64,000 nt of DNA from Fusicatenibacter saccharivorans (GCF_027667425.1 NZ_JAQEGR010000007.1:130921-194920); one strand, 5' to 3'. Shown: positions 52,023 through 61,989, counted from the stretch's first letter. Program-made: numbers and translations. Notes: generated from the letters alone by a model not told the origin.

Positions 52023-52328
52023 CATAAGAAAAAAATAAATACTTCGAAACCGATGAAGTGGAGATAACGTTGGAAGCGCACTCACAGAGAGCCCGGGCAG
52101 GTGGAAGCCGGACAGAAAGCGGATCAGCAAATGGACCACGGAGGGTACAGGGAAAAGCGGGAAACCGTCTGAGTATTCTGTAACGTGCAGGCATACGTTA
52201 GTTGCCAGGAATATGATCGTATTCTGCAGAGCGTGTGAGCAATCGCAAAACAAGGTGGCACCACGAGTATAAAAATATACCCGCCCTTGGCAAAGAACAA
52301 AGTGATTCTTTGCCGGGGGCGGTTTTTT
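52023..52328 (+). promoter_or_regulatory. T-box riboswitch (tRNA-Trp) controlling the trp operon
   Basis: The conserved T-box AGGTGGCACCACG (52253-52265) is followed by a terminator pairing CCGCCCTTGGCAAAGAA with TTCTTTGCCGGGGGCGG and TTTTTT. A UGG specifier (52132-52134) followed by A lies in stem I. Uncharged tRNA-Trp should stabilise the antiterminator when tryptophan is scarce. Confidence 0.92.
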
Positions 52329-52401
52329 GTATATCAGAAATTGGTTCTGAGGACCAGTGTTGATGACAGCCTTTGCAGACACAAGGAGAGGAGATAACAA
52401 G

Positions 52402-53952
52402 ATGAAACAGATGACGTTAGAAGAAATTTCAAAAGCAGCCGCATCGGGAGCTTTTCGGAAAATCCCGGTAAGCAGAGAAATTTATTCGGATATCCGTACA
52501 CCAGTAGAAACACTGAAAGTCCTGCAGGGCGTCAGCAGCCACTGCTACATGCTCGAAAGCGTGGAGGATAAAAAACAGTGGGGAAGATACACTTTTCTCG
52601 GCTACGATCCGTCGCTGGAACTCACCTGTGTCAACGGAAACCTGACAATCACCGCCGATGCGGCAGAGATGAAAAAAGTAGAAGATATTCCGGAAAGCCA
52701 CGAAGAACAGCTTCCGACCGGACAGATCCGGCTGACCGCAAAGACAGCCCATCCGGGAGCCGTCATCAAAACCCTGATTGAGAAAAATAAAAGTCCGAAG
52801 ATCGCGACACTGCCGACCTTCACCGGCGGCCTCGTCGGATACTTCTCTTACGATTACATCAAGTACAGCGAGCCGATCTTAAAGCTGGACGCAGAAGATC
52901 AGGAACATTTCAAAGATGTCGACCTGATGCTGTTCGATAAGGTCATCGCCTATGATAATTACCGTCAGAAAATCGTACTGATGCTTAATATCGAAACCGA
53001 AAATCTCGAAGAAAATTACGAAAAAGCCGTACAGGAACTCGAAAAAATGGAAGAGCTGATCCGCTTCGGAAAACCGGCCGAGACGAAAGCCGGCCACCTG
53101 AAATCCGAGTTCCGCCCGCTCTTCAATGAGAAAGCGTACTGTGAGAAAGTCGAGCAGGTCAAACATTATATCCACGAGGGAGACCTCTTCCAGCTCGTTC
53201 TCTCCAACCGGCTCGAAGCTGATTTTGAGGGAAGCCTCCTCGATACGTACCGCGTTCTCCGCACGACGAATCCGTCGCCGTACATGTTCTACTTCTCGAG
53301 TGATGATGTCGAGATCGCCGGTGCATCCCCGGAAACTCTCGTAAAAGTCGAGGACGGAGAGGTCCGGACCTTCCCGCTTGCCGGAACGCGGCCGAGAGGA
53401 AAGAGCTATGAAGAAGACCAGCGGCTGGAAAAAGAACTCCTCGCCGATGAAAAAGAGCGTGCCGAGCACAACATGCTGGTTGATCTGGGAAGAAACGATC
53501 TCGGAAAGATCTGTGATTTCGGAACCGTGGAAGTAGAAAAATACATGTCAATCGAGCGTTACTCCCACGTCATGCACATCGGTTCCACTGTAAAAGGACA
53601 GCTTCGGAAAGACAAGACCGCAGTCGATGCCATCGATTCCATCGATTCCGTTCTCCCGGCCGGAACCCTCTCCGGTGCACCAAAGCTCCGTGCCTGCCAG
53701 ATCATCAACGAGCTGGAAAACAACAAGCGCGGCATTTACGGCGGTGCGATCGGCTATCTGGATTTCACCGGAAATATGGACACCTGCATCGCAATCCGGC
53801 TTGCGTTTAAGAAAAACGGAAAAGTGTTCGTCCGCTCCGGCGCCGGCATTGTAGCCGACAGCGTACCGGAAAAAGAGCATCAGGAATGCATCAACAAAGC
53901 AAAGGCCGTGATGGTCGCACTTGCAGAGGCAGAAGGAGGAAGCAACTTATGA
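52402..53952 (+). CDS. trpE: Anthranilate synthase component I
   Basis: This 516-residue enzyme converts chorismate to anthranilate using ammonia from TrpG. The chorismate-binding domain is seen in the C-terminal half, with ASPETLVKVEDGEVRTFPLAGTRP-type sequence, LGRNDLGKI and AGTLSGAPKLRA. The N-terminal domain has the tryptophan feedback region near LESVEDKKQWGRY. ATG 52402 follows AGGAGAGGA; the frame from 52357 has no better site. It overlaps trpG by four bases (ATGA). Confidence 0.96.
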   Translation: MKQMTLEEISKAAASGAFRKIPVSREIYSDIRTPVETLKVLQGVSSHCYMLESVEDKKQWGRYTFLGYDPSLELTCVNGNLTITADAAEMKKVEDIPESHEEQLPTGQIRLTAKTAHPGAVIKTLIEKNKSPKIATLPTFTGGLVGYFSYDYIKYSEPILKLDAEDQEHFKDVDLMLFDKVIAYDNYRQKIVLMLNIETENLEENYEKAVQELEKMEELIRFGKPAETKAGHLKSEFRPLFNEKAYCEKVEQVKHYIHEGDLFQLVLSNRLEADFEGSLLDTYRVLRTTNPSPYMFYFSSDDVEIAGASPETLVKVEDGEVRTFPLAGTRPRGKSYEEDQRLEKELLADEKERAEHNMLVDLGRNDLGKICDFGTVEVEKYMSIERYSHVMHIGSTVKGQLRKDKTAVDAIDSIDSVLPAGTLSGAPKLRACQIINELENNKRGIYGGAIGYLDFTGNMDTCIAIRLAFKKNGKVFVRSGAGIVADSVPEKEHQECINKAKAVMVALAEAEGGSNL

Positions 53953-54521
53953 TACTGCTGGTAGATAATTATGACAGTTTTTCCTATAACCTGTATCAGC
54001 TCGCCGGTTCGATCAATCCGGACATGAAGGTCATCCGGAACGACGAGATGACAATCGACGAAATCCGCGCACTGGCACCGGCATCCATCATTTTATCTCC
54101 CGGACCGGGCCGTCCGGAGCAGGCAGGCCGATGCATGGAGATTGTAGAAAAATTAGGCGGCGAGATCCCGATCCTCGGTGTCTGCCTCGGCCATCAGGCA
54201 ATCTGTGCCGCGTACGGCGCGACCGTCACCTATGCGAAACAGCTGATGCACGGCAAACAGTCCGAGACAACGCTGGATCTTACCTCGGAATTATTCCAGG
54301 GGCTGCCGGAAACCGTTCCGGTTGCAAGATACCATTCCCTCGCAGCTGATGAAGCGACACTGCCGGAAACCTTAAAGGTAACGGCAAGAACCGCAGACGG
54401 CGAGGTCATGGCAGTCGAGGACAGTGAGAAAAAGATCTACGGAGTCCAGTTCCATCCGGAATCCATTCTGACCCCGCAGGGCAGACAGATGGTAGAAAAC
54501 TTCTTAAAAATTACAAGATAG
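53949..54521 (+). CDS. trpG: Anthranilate synthase component II (glutamine amidotransferase)
   Basis: This 190-residue class I glutamine amidotransferase has the oxyanion region SPGPGRP, the nucleophile in GVCLGHQAI and the His-Glu of the triad in QFHPESI. It supplies ammonia to TrpE. It is a separate gene, not fused to trpD, and its start overlaps the trpE stop by four bases. ATG 53949 follows GGAGGAAG. Confidence 0.96.
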   Translation: MILLVDNYDSFSYNLYQLAGSINPDMKVIRNDEMTIDEIRALAPASIILSPGPGRPEQAGRCMEIVEKLGGEIPILGVCLGHQAICAAYGATVTYAKQLMHGKQSETTLDLTSELFQGLPETVPVARYHSLAADEATLPETLKVTARTADGEVMAVEDSEKKIYGVQFHPESILTPQGRQMVENFLKITR

Positions 54522-54555
54522 ATCACAGGACAGCAAAGAAAGAGAGGAACAGAAT

Positions 54556-55575
54556 ATGATTCGGGAAGCGATTGTAAAACTGGTAAATAAAGAGAACTTA
54601 ACCTACGAGATGGCAGAGGGCGCCATGGATGAAATCATGGGAGGAAAAGCCGATCCGATCCAGATCAGCGCATTTTTAACTGCCATGACGATGAAAGGCG
54701 AGACAATCGAAGAGATCACCGCATGTGCCAACGGCATGAGAAAGCACGGTGTTCCCATGGAACATGACAAGGATGTTCTGGAAATCGTCGGAACCGGCGG
54801 AGATAAATCCAATTCCTTCAACATCTCCACAACAGCATCCCTTGTGATCTCTGCAGGCGGCGTCGCAGTTGCAAAACACGGAAACCGCGCCGCATCGAGC
54901 AGATCCGGCGCAGCCGACTGTCTCGAAGCGCTCGGCGTCAAAATCGACCTGGAGCCGGAGAAAAACAAAGAAGTTCTGGAAAAACTTGGAATCTGTTTCC
55001 TGTTCGCACAGAAATACCACATGTCCATGAAATACGTGGCACCGGTCCGCAAGGTGCTCGGCATCCGAACCATTTTCAACATCCTCGGACCGCTGACCAA
55101 CCCGGCAGCAGCCACGATGCAGGTGATGGGTGTCTACGAGGAAGCACTTGTCCGCCCGATGGCAGAAGTTCTCTCCAATCTTGGTGTCAAACGCGGCATG
55201 GTTGTCTACGGCCAGGACTGCCTCGATGAAATTTCCTTAAGCGCACCGACAAGCGTCTGCGAGATCAAGGACGGAACGTTTGAGGAATACGTCATCACAC
55301 CGGAAGAGTTCGGCATGACCCGCTGTACCAAAGAAGAGCTGGTCGGCGGAACCCCGCAGGAGAATGCTGAAATTACGAAAGAAATTCTTGCAGGAAAGAA
55401 AGGCCCGGCAAGAGACGCTGTTGTCCTGAATGCCGCCGCAGCCCTTCATGTAGCAAAAGAAATCCCGATGCAGGACGCTGTAAAACTGGCAGAGGAGCTG
55501 ATCGACAGCGGAAAAGCACAGAAAAAACTCGAAGAGTTTGTGTCACTCGCCAACAGATTGGCAGAAGAGGAATAA
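54556..55575 (+). CDS. trpD: Anthranilate phosphoribosyltransferase
   Basis: This 339-residue enzyme adds phosphoribose from PRPP to anthranilate. The PRPP-binding loop GTGGDKSNSFNIST (about 80-93), KHGNRAASSRSGAAD (about 107-121) and the GPLTNPA region are typical. Length is normal. The start follows GAGAGGA. It lies 34 bases after trpG and directly before trpC. Confidence 0.97.
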   Translation: MIREAIVKLVNKENLTYEMAEGAMDEIMGGKADPIQISAFLTAMTMKGETIEEITACANGMRKHGVPMEHDKDVLEIVGTGGDKSNSFNISTTASLVISAGGVAVAKHGNRAASSRSGAADCLEALGVKIDLEPEKNKEVLEKLGICFLFAQKYHMSMKYVAPVRKVLGIRTIFNILGPLTNPAAATMQVMGVYEEALVRPMAEVLSNLGVKRGMVVYGQDCLDEISLSAPTSVCEIKDGTFEEYVITPEEFGMTRCTKEELVGGTPQENAEITKEILAGKKGPARDAVVLNAAAALHVAKEIPMQDAVKLAEELIDSGKAQKKLEEFVSLANRLAEEE

Positions 55576-55579
55576 ACAT

Positions 55580-56362
55580 ATGATACTGGAAACGATTGCA
55601 GAAGCCACAAGAAAACGTGTCGCTGCAGAAAAAGAGAAGTGTTCTCTTGCAGAAATGAAAGAAAAAGCAACGGCGATGAACCCGGATACTGGATTCCCGT
55701 TTGAACAGACGCTGAAAAAGCCGGGCATGTCCTTTATCTGCGAGGTAAAAAAAGCCTCCCCATCGAAGGGCATCATCGCAGAAGATTTCCCCTATCTGGA
55801 GATCGCAAAGGAATATGAAGCGGCCGGTGCCTCCGCCATTTCCTGCCTGACCGAGCCGGAATACTTCAAAGGCGACAAGCGTTACTTAAAAAAAATTGCA
55901 GAAACCGTATCCATCCCGGTTCTGCGGAAAGATTTTACCGTGGATCCCTATATGATCTACGAGGCAAAGGTGCTCGGAGCCACCGCTGTCCTTCTGATCT
56001 GTGCGCTGCTGCCGGAGGAAACCTTAAAAGAATATCTGGAAACAGCGCATTCCCTCGGCCTTTCCGCTCTTGTGGAAGCCCACGATGAGGCGGAGGTTGC
56101 ACAGGCCATGCGCGCCGGAGCAAGGATCATCGGCGTCAACAACCGCAACTTAAAAGATTTCACGGTCGATATCCACAACAGTGAGCGGCTGCGGGAGCTT
56201 GTCCCGGAAAACATTGTTTTCGTATCCGAGAGCGGCATCAAAACGCCGGAGGATGTCGGAAGACTGTATCAGAATAAAACCGATGCCGTTCTGATCGGCG
56301 AAACGCTGATGCGGAGCAGCAACAAAAGAGCAGAGCTTGAAAAACTCTCTTCAATATGTTAA
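55580..56362 (+). CDS. trpC: Indole-3-glycerol phosphate synthase
   Basis: This 260-residue TIM-barrel enzyme closes the indole ring. CEVKKASPSKG (about 54-64), RKDFTVDPY and GVNNRNLKDFTVD match the family's active-site strands, and SESGIKTPEDV is the phosphate-binding region. ATG 55580 after GAGGAATAA is used. The frame open from 55538 lies inside trpD. It is separate from trpF, unlike the fused enterobacterial form. Confidence 0.97.
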   Translation: MILETIAEATRKRVAAEKEKCSLAEMKEKATAMNPDTGFPFEQTLKKPGMSFICEVKKASPSKGIIAEDFPYLEIAKEYEAAGASAISCLTEPEYFKGDKRYLKKIAETVSIPVLRKDFTVDPYMIYEAKVLGATAVLLICALLPEETLKEYLETAHSLGLSALVEAHDEAEVAQAMRAGARIIGVNNRNLKDFTVDIHNSERLRELVPENIVFVSESGIKTPEDVGRLYQNKTDAVLIGETLMRSSNKRAELEKLSSIC

Positions 56363-56415
56363 AGTGGTAACGTAAGTGCGCAAAACAAAACAGAGCGCAC
56401 GGGGAGTCAAACGTT

Positions 56416-57024
56416 ATGGAAGAACAGACCAGAATCAAAATCTGCGGGCTCACACGGCTGGAAGACATCGATGCGGTGAATGAACTGAAGCCCGAATATG
56501 TCGGCTTTGTCTTTGCAAAAAGCCGCAGACAGATTACAAAAGAACATGCCGTGACGCTGCGGCGCTATCTGGATCCCGAAATCCAGGCGGTCGGCGTCTT
56601 TGTGAACGAGCTTCCGGCGATTGTCGCAGGATACCTCGAAGAGGGCGTCATCGATCTGGCACAGCTCCACGGAAATGAGAGTGAAGAATATATCCATTCG
56701 CTCCGGTTCCGCACCGGCGGGGAACTGATCAAGGCATTTTCCATCAAAACCAGGGAGGACGTCGAAAAGGCGAAAAAAAGCAGCGCCGATTACATCCTTC
56801 TCGACCACGGAAAAGGCGGTACCGGCGAATCGTTCGACTGGTCACTGATCAGAAACATGGACCGCCCGTATTTCCTTGCGGGAGGCCTGAACGCCGAAAA
56901 TGTGGAACAGGCGATTTTACAGACACATCCCTTCGCCGTCGACATCAGCAGCGGTGTCGAGACAGACGGCGTAAAGGATCCGAAAAAAATCACAGAATGC
57001 ATAAGGAGGATAAGACATGTCTGA
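56416..57024 (+). CDS. trpF: Phosphoribosylanthranilate isomerase
   Basis: This 202-residue TIM-barrel enzyme performs the Amadori rearrangement between the TrpD and TrpC products. KICGLTR at residues 7-13 holds the catalytic Cys. Further matches are QLHGNE, LDHGKGGTGESFDW and the C-terminal DISSGVETDGVKD with the catalytic Asp. It lies 53 bases after trpC and overlaps trpB by eight bases. Confidence 0.96.
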   Translation: MEEQTRIKICGLTRLEDIDAVNELKPEYVGFVFAKSRRQITKEHAVTLRRYLDPEIQAVGVFVNELPAIVAGYLEEGVIDLAQLHGNESEEYIHSLRFRTGGELIKAFSIKTREDVEKAKKSSADYILLDHGKGGTGESFDWSLIRNMDRPYFLAGGLNAENVEQAILQTHPFAVDISSGVETDGVKDPKKITECIRRIRHV

Positions 57025-58201
57025 CGGAAGATTTGGTATTCACGGAGGCCAGTACATACCGGAAACTCTGATGAATGAAATTATCAATTTGGAAAAACAG
57101 TACAATTATTATAAAAACGATCCGGAGTTCTGCCAGGAGCTCGATGACCTGCTGAAAAATTACGCGGGCCGCCCGTCCCTTCTCTACTACGCAGAGAAAA
57201 TGACAAAGGATCTCGGCGGAGCAAAAATTTACCTCAAACGAGAGGATCTGAACCACACCGGAGCCCACAAAATCAACAACGTGCTCGGACAGTGCCTCCT
57301 CGCAAAAAGAATGGGAAAAACCCGTGTCATCGCAGAGACCGGAGCCGGCCAGCACGGTGTGGCAACCGCAACGGCAGCAGCGCTGATGGGACTTGAGTGT
57401 GAGATCTTCATGGGAAAAGAAGACACCGACCGTCAGGCCCTCAATGTATACCGGATGGAGCTTCTCGGTGCAAAAGTAAATGCCGTTACTACCGGAACTA
57501 TGACCTTAAAAGATGCCGTCAATGAGGCGATGCGCGAGTGGGTATCACGTGTCGATGACACCCACTACGTTCTCGGTTCCGTTATGGGTCCGCATCCGTT
57601 CCCGACCATCGTCCGCGATTTCCAGGCTGTCATCAGCAAAGAGGCAAGAGAGCAGATCCTCGAAAAAGAAGGAAAACTCCCGAAAGCCGTCATGGCATGC
57701 GTCGGCGGCGGAAGCAATGCGATGGGTATGTTCTATAACTTCATCAATGACAAAAATGTCCGCCTGATTGGATGCGAGGCAGCAGGACGCGGCGTCAACA
57801 CCGCAGAGACTGCAGCAACCATTGCAACCGGAACACTCGGCGTCTTCCACGGTATGAAATCCTACTTCTGCCAGGATAAATACGGTCAGATCGCACCGGT
57901 TTACTCGATTTCCGCAGGTCTTGACTACCCGGGCATTGGACCGGAGCATGCATATCTGCATGACATCGGCCGCGCCGAATACGTTCCGGTAACGGACGAT
58001 GAGGCAGTAGAAGCTTTTGAATACCTCGCAAGAACCGAGGGTATCATCTGTGCGATCGAGAGTGCCCATGCAGTAGCCCATGCGATGAAGATCGCAAAAG
58101 AATTTGATCCGGAAGACTCCATCATCATCTGCCTGTCCGGACGCGGAGACAAAGACGTAGCAGCCATTGCAAGATACAGAGGGAGGGACCTTCATGAGTA
58201 A
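57017..58201 (+). CDS. trpB: Tryptophan synthase beta subunit
   Basis: This 394-residue PLP enzyme joins indole and serine. The PLP Lys is in HTGAHKINNVLGQ (about residue 82), with AETGAGQHGVATA, CVGGGSNAMGMF for the phosphate, and LSGRGDKDV near the end. It is of the TrpB1 type that pairs with TrpA. The start follows AAGGAGG. It overlaps trpA by eight bases. Confidence 0.97.
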   Translation: MSDGRFGIHGGQYIPETLMNEIINLEKQYNYYKNDPEFCQELDDLLKNYAGRPSLLYYAEKMTKDLGGAKIYLKREDLNHTGAHKINNVLGQCLLAKRMGKTRVIAETGAGQHGVATATAAALMGLECEIFMGKEDTDRQALNVYRMELLGAKVNAVTTGTMTLKDAVNEAMREWVSRVDDTHYVLGSVMGPHPFPTIVRDFQAVISKEAREQILEKEGKLPKAVMACVGGGSNAMGMFYNFINDKNVRLIGCEAAGRGVNTAETAATIATGTLGVFHGMKSYFCQDKYGQIAPVYSISAGLDYPGIGPEHAYLHDIGRAEYVPVTDDEAVEAFEYLARTEGIICAIESAHAVAHAMKIAKEFDPEDSIIICLSGRGDKDVAAIARYRGRDLHE

Positions 58202-58976
58202 AGTAACAGAAGCATTTTCAAACGGCAAAGCATTCATTCCGTTTCTGACAGCCGGAGATCCGAACATTGAAAAAACAGAGAATTATATTCTGGAGCTCGA
58301 AAAAGCAGGCGCAGACCTGATCGAGATCGGAATCCCGTTTTCCGATCCGATCGCCGAGGGCGTTGTCATCCAGGAGGCAGACCTCCGTTCCTTAAAAGCC
58401 GGAACCACCACCGATAAAATTTTCGATATGGTAGCCTCCGTGCGCAAAAAAACAGACATTCCGCTGGTGTTTATGACCTACTTAAACCCGGTGTTCCATT
58501 ACGGATACGAGCCGTTCTTTACAAAATGCGAGGAAGTCGGCATCAATGGCATCATCATCCCGGATATGCCGTATGAGGAAAAAGGCGAATTAAACGATAT
58601 TGCGCGCAGCCATCAGGTAGATGTCATTTCTCTGATTGCGCCGACGTCTGAGCAGCGCATCCAGAAAATTGCCGCAGACGCCGAAGGTTTTATCTACCTC
58701 GTATCGTCTCTGGGCGTTACCGGTGTCAGAAGCGAGATCAAGACAGACCTCGATTCCATGATCGCCGCAATCCGCAAAGTAACCGATATTCCGGTAGCCG
58801 TAGGCTTCGGCATCAACACGACCGATCAGGCAGCCAACATTGCAAAAATTGCGGACGGTGTCATCGTCGGAAGCGCTATCGTCAAAATGATTGCGAAGTA
58901 CGGCACTCATGCGGAGCAGCACATCTATACGTATGTCCGCATGATGAAGGAAGCTGTCATGACAGCAAATAAATAA
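58194..58976 (+). CDS. trpA: Tryptophan synthase alpha subunit
   Basis: This 260-residue TIM barrel splits indole-3-glycerol phosphate to indole, which tunnels to TrpB. The catalytic Glu lies in LIEIGIPFSDP, the second acid in IIPDMPYEE, and GVTGVRSEI and VGFGINT bind phosphate. ATG 58194 lies inside the trpB 3' end behind GGGAGGGA. It is the last gene of the operon, order E-G-D-C-F-B-A. Confidence 0.97.
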   Translation: MSKVTEAFSNGKAFIPFLTAGDPNIEKTENYILELEKAGADLIEIGIPFSDPIAEGVVIQEADLRSLKAGTTTDKIFDMVASVRKKTDIPLVFMTYLNPVFHYGYEPFFTKCEEVGINGIIIPDMPYEEKGELNDIARSHQVDVISLIAPTSEQRIQKIAADAEGFIYLVSSLGVTGVRSEIKTDLDSMIAAIRKVTDIPVAVGFGINTTDQAANIAKIADGVIVGSAIVKMIAKYGTHAEQHIYTYVRMMKEAVMTANK

Positions 58977-59019
58977 AACCCGCGTCATTGCGTGTTTGAA
59001 AAAACTGTGTTAAGATGAG

Positions 59020-59056
59020 AGCGTGTCTGAAACAAACCGTTTTGGACACGCTTTTT
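59020..59056 (+). terminator. Terminator of the trp operon
   Basis: AGCGTGTC (59020-59027) pairs with GACACGCT (59045-59052), followed by TTTT. A possible TTGCGT-17-TAAGAT promoter at 58988-59016 just precedes it. Confidence 0.8.
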
Positions 59057-59113
59057 CAACGTAAAATACCTGACCGGCTTTCGAAAAAGCCGGATAGAAT
59101 ATGGAGGAAAAAC

Positions 59114-60037
59114 GTGTTAGATGTATGTTTACTGGGAACAGGCGGTATGATGCCTCTGCCAGGCAGACGCCTGACCGCCCTGATGACCCGATACAACGGA
59201 AGCAGCCTTCTGATCGACTGCGGCGAGGGAACCCAGGTTGCCATCAAGGAAAAAGGCTGGACCTTTAAGCCGATTGATGCCATCTGCTTCACCCATTACC
59301 ACGCAGACCACATCAGCGGCCTTCCAGGACTTCTCCTGACGATGGGAAACACTGACCGGAGAGAACCGCTGACCATGATCGGCCCAAAAGGCCTGGAGCG
59401 CGTCGTCAATTCACTGCGTGTCATCTGCCCGGAGCTGCCGTTTCCGATTGTATTTCACGAGGTGACAGCGCCGGAGGAAGTGATCGAGATGAACGGCTAC
59501 AAAATCACAGCCTTCCGCGTGCAGCACAATATCACCTGCTACGGCTATTCGCTGGAGATCTCCCGCAAGGGAAAATTCGATGTGGAGCGCGCTAAAGCAC
59601 AGGAAATTCCGATTAAATGCTGGAATCCGCTGCAGAAAGGCGAGACTGTCACCCTGGATGGAAAGACGTATACGCCGGACATGGTCCTCGGCCCTGTCAG
59701 AAAGGGACTGAAGGTGACCTACTGCACCGATACCCGCCCGATTCCGTCGATCTCTGAACATGCGAAAGGCTCCGACCTTTTCATCTGCGAGGGAATGTAC
59801 GGCGAGCCGGAAAAACAGGCAAAAGCAAAAGAATTTAAGCATATGACCTTCTACGAGGCGGCAAAACTGGCAAAAGATGCCGAGGCTGCCGAAATGTGGC
59901 TGACCCACTTTTCCCCGTCGCTCGTCGGCCCGCAGCGGTACATGGATGAGGTACAGAAGATTTTCCCGGCCGCAGAGCTTGGAAAAGACGGAAGATCAGT
60001 AGAACTGTTATTTGAAGAGGAAACGAAAAATGAGTGA
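59114..60037 (+). CDS. rnz: Ribonuclease Z
   Basis: This 307-residue metallo-beta-lactamase-fold endonuclease removes tRNA 3' trailers. The zinc motif HYHADHISGLPGLL (about 60-73) is intact, the early GTGG and LLIDCGEGTQ segments match, and further ligands lie in YCTDTRP and THFSPS. Length equals the short bacterial form. GTG 59114 (VLDVCLLGTGG) after TGGAGGAAA is chosen. The frame open from 59015 includes the trp terminator. It overlaps tsaD by eight bases. Both tRNA-Ser genes in the window lack an encoded CCA, the kind of substrate RNase Z matures. Confidence 0.93.
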   Translation: MLDVCLLGTGGMMPLPGRRLTALMTRYNGSSLLIDCGEGTQVAIKEKGWTFKPIDAICFTHYHADHISGLPGLLLTMGNTDRREPLTMIGPKGLERVVNSLRVICPELPFPIVFHEVTAPEEVIEMNGYKITAFRVQHNITCYGYSLEISRKGKFDVERAKAQEIPIKCWNPLQKGETVTLDGKTYTPDMVLGPVRKGLKVTYCTDTRPIPSISEHAKGSDLFICEGMYGEPEKQAKAKEFKHMTFYEAAKLAKDAEAAEMWLTHFSPSLVGPQRYMDEVQKIFPAAELGKDGRSVELLFEEETKNE

Positions 60038-61055
60038 AAAAGATACCCTGATTCTTGCAATTGAGAGCTCCTGCGATGAAACCGCAGCCTCCGTCGTGAA
60101 AAACGGAAGATGTGTGCTGTCTAACATTATTTCATCCCAGATCGCCATCCATACCCTGTATGGCGGCGTTGTGCCGGAAATTGCATCCAGAAAACATATC
60201 GAAAAAATCAACCAGGTTGTAGAAGCGGCCTTAAAAGAAGCCGATGTCACTCTGGATGATATCGATGCGATCGGTGTTACGTACGGCCCTGGCCTTGTCG
60301 GCGCACTTCTCGTCGGCGTGGCAGAGGCAAAAGCGATCGCCTATGCAAAAAAGAAACCGCTGGTCGGCGTTCACCATATTGAAGGCCACGTCTCGGCGAA
60401 CTATATCGAACACCCGGATCTGGAGCCGCCGTTCCTGTGTGAAATCATCTCCGGAGGCCATACCCATCTTGTCATTGTAAAAGATTACGGTTCTTTCGAA
60501 ATCCTCGGAAGAACGAGAGACGACGCAGCCGGAGAAGCCTTCGACAAGGTAGCCCGTGCCATCGGACTCGGCTATCCGGGCGGACCGAAGATCGACAAGC
60601 TGGCAAAAGAAGGAAACCCGCACGCCATCGACTTCCCGCGTGCCCACATGGAGGATGCGCCGTATGACTTCAGCTTCAGCGGCGTAAAATCTGCCGTTTT
60701 AAACCATCTGAACAAATGCCGGATGACAGGCGAACCAATTGTCGAAGCAGACATCGCTGCGTCCTTCCAGCAGGCCGTTGTGGACGTTCTGGTGGATAAT
60801 GCCATCCGTGCGGCCAAAGATTACCATATGGACCGTCTGGCGATCGCCGGCGGCGTTGCATCGAACGGGGCACTCCGCGCGGCGATGGAAGCAGCATGTG
60901 AAAAAGAGGGCATCCGCTTTTACCGTCCGTCCCCGATCTTCTGTACCGACAATGCGGCCATGATCGGTGTGGCAGCTTACTACGAGTACCAGAAGGGAAC
61001 CCGCCACGGCTGGGACCTGAATGCCGTACCGAACCTGAAGCTTGGAGAACGATAA
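60030..61055 (+). CDS. tsaD: tRNA N6-threonylcarbamoyladenosine transferase subunit TsaD
   Basis: This 341-residue ASKHA-fold protein transfers threonylcarbamoyl to A37 of ANN-decoding tRNAs with TsaB, TsaE and TsaC. The metal-binding HHIEGH (about 109-114), the opening LAIESSCDETAAS and GLGYPGGPKID are hallmarks. ATG 60030 overlaps the end of rnz. TsaB and TsaE are not nearby. Confidence 0.97.
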   Translation: MSEKDTLILAIESSCDETAASVVKNGRCVLSNIISSQIAIHTLYGGVVPEIASRKHIEKINQVVEAALKEADVTLDDIDAIGVTYGPGLVGALLVGVAEAKAIAYAKKKPLVGVHHIEGHVSANYIEHPDLEPPFLCEIISGGHTHLVIVKDYGSFEILGRTRDDAAGEAFDKVARAIGLGYPGGPKIDKLAKEGNPHAIDFPRAHMEDAPYDFSFSGVKSAVLNHLNKCRMTGEPIVEADIAASFQQAVVDVLVDNAIRAAKDYHMDRLAIAGGVASNGALRAAMEAACEKEGIRFYRPSPIFCTDNAAMIGVAAYYEYQKGTRHGWDLNAVPNLKLGER

Positions 61056-61062
61056 GAAAAAG

Positions 61063-61109
61063 AAACTTCCGCAGCAGAACGGAGAAGAGAGATCTGCTGC
61101 GGAGTTTTT
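61063..61109 (+). terminator. Terminator after tsaD
   Basis: AAACTTCCGCAGCAGA pairs with TCTGCTGCGGAGTTT with one bulged T, followed by TTTTT. Confidence 0.85.
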
Positions 61110-61134
61110 GTATTTGTAGAAAACGGAGGAAAAG

Positions 61135-61863
61135 ATGAGCGAGAAGAAAGAAAAATACACTGCGGTTGTCCTGGCAGCCGGAAAGGGAACCCGGATGGGC
61201 GGAAGCGTAGCAAAACAGTTTCTGGAAATCGGAGGAAAACCAGTCGTGGTTTACGCGCTGGAGGTTTTTGAACATTCGCCGGAGATTGACCAGATCATTC
61301 TTGTGACAGGTGCGGATAAAATAGAATACTGTCAGAAAGAGATTATCGAAAAATATGGAATTAAGAAAACTGTTTCCGTATGCGCAGGCGGAAGGGAACG
61401 GTATGAATCTGTCTGGAAAGCATTGCAGACGCTGAGAAGCCTGGAAAGCGAACAGGATCAGAAGACCGATTACGTTCTGATTCACGATGGCGCCCGCCCG
61501 TTTTTAAACCAGGAAATGCTGGAACGTCTCTGCGCATGTGTAAAAGAAGAAAAAGCCTGTGTCCTTGGCATGCCGGTCAAGGATACCATCAAGCTTACCG
61601 ATGAAAACGGAAAAATCAGGGAAAGCCCGCGAAGAGATCTCGTATGGCAGGCACAGACCCCGCAGGCCTTTGCAGCAGAGCTTCTGTTTCCGGCATTCGA
61701 AAAACTGATGCAGCATTCCACAGAAGGAATCACCGACGATGCCATGGTTGTGGAGCAGGAGATGGGAATCGCATCAGTGATGGTAAAAGGCGGCTATGAA
61801 AATATAAAAATCACAACACCGGAGGATCTGCTCGTTGCAGAGAGCTTTCTGGCAGAAAAATAG
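61135..61863 (+). CDS. ispD: 2-C-methyl-D-erythritol 4-phosphate cytidylyltransferase
   Basis: This 242-residue enzyme makes CDP-methylerythritol in the MEP pathway. The nucleotide loop VVLAAGKGTRMG (about 10-21), IHDGARPF (about 113-120) and the closing KITTPEDLLVAE are family signatures. The start follows GGAGGAAA. It sits 26 bases after a terminator with no obvious strong promoter in the gap, so readthrough from rnz-tsaD may contribute. ispG lies 20 kb away. Confidence 0.95.
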   Translation: MSEKKEKYTAVVLAAGKGTRMGGSVAKQFLEIGGKPVVVYALEVFEHSPEIDQIILVTGADKIEYCQKEIIEKYGIKKTVSVCAGGRERYESVWKALQTLRSLESEQDQKTDYVLIHDGARPFLNQEMLERLCACVKEEKACVLGMPVKDTIKLTDENGKIRESPRRDLVWQAQTPQAFAAELLFPAFEKLMQHSTEGITDDAMVVEQEMGIASVMVKGGYENIKITTPEDLLVAESFLAEK

Positions 61864-61989
61864 AAAAAAGCAAAATACAGAAAGCAAACTATAAATGGAT
61901 AAAAACAAATGTGTGAATTGCAAAACAGGGAAAAACAGCGAAAACGAAAAAGAAATTGAAAAAAATGTAAAAAAAATTCAAAAAAGTGG

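Noticed and set aside
58988..59016. Promoter for rnz-tsaD
   Set aside because: TTGCGT-17-TAAGAT is a weak match and lies upstream of the trp terminator, so it would be stopped before rnz. Kept only as a possibility.
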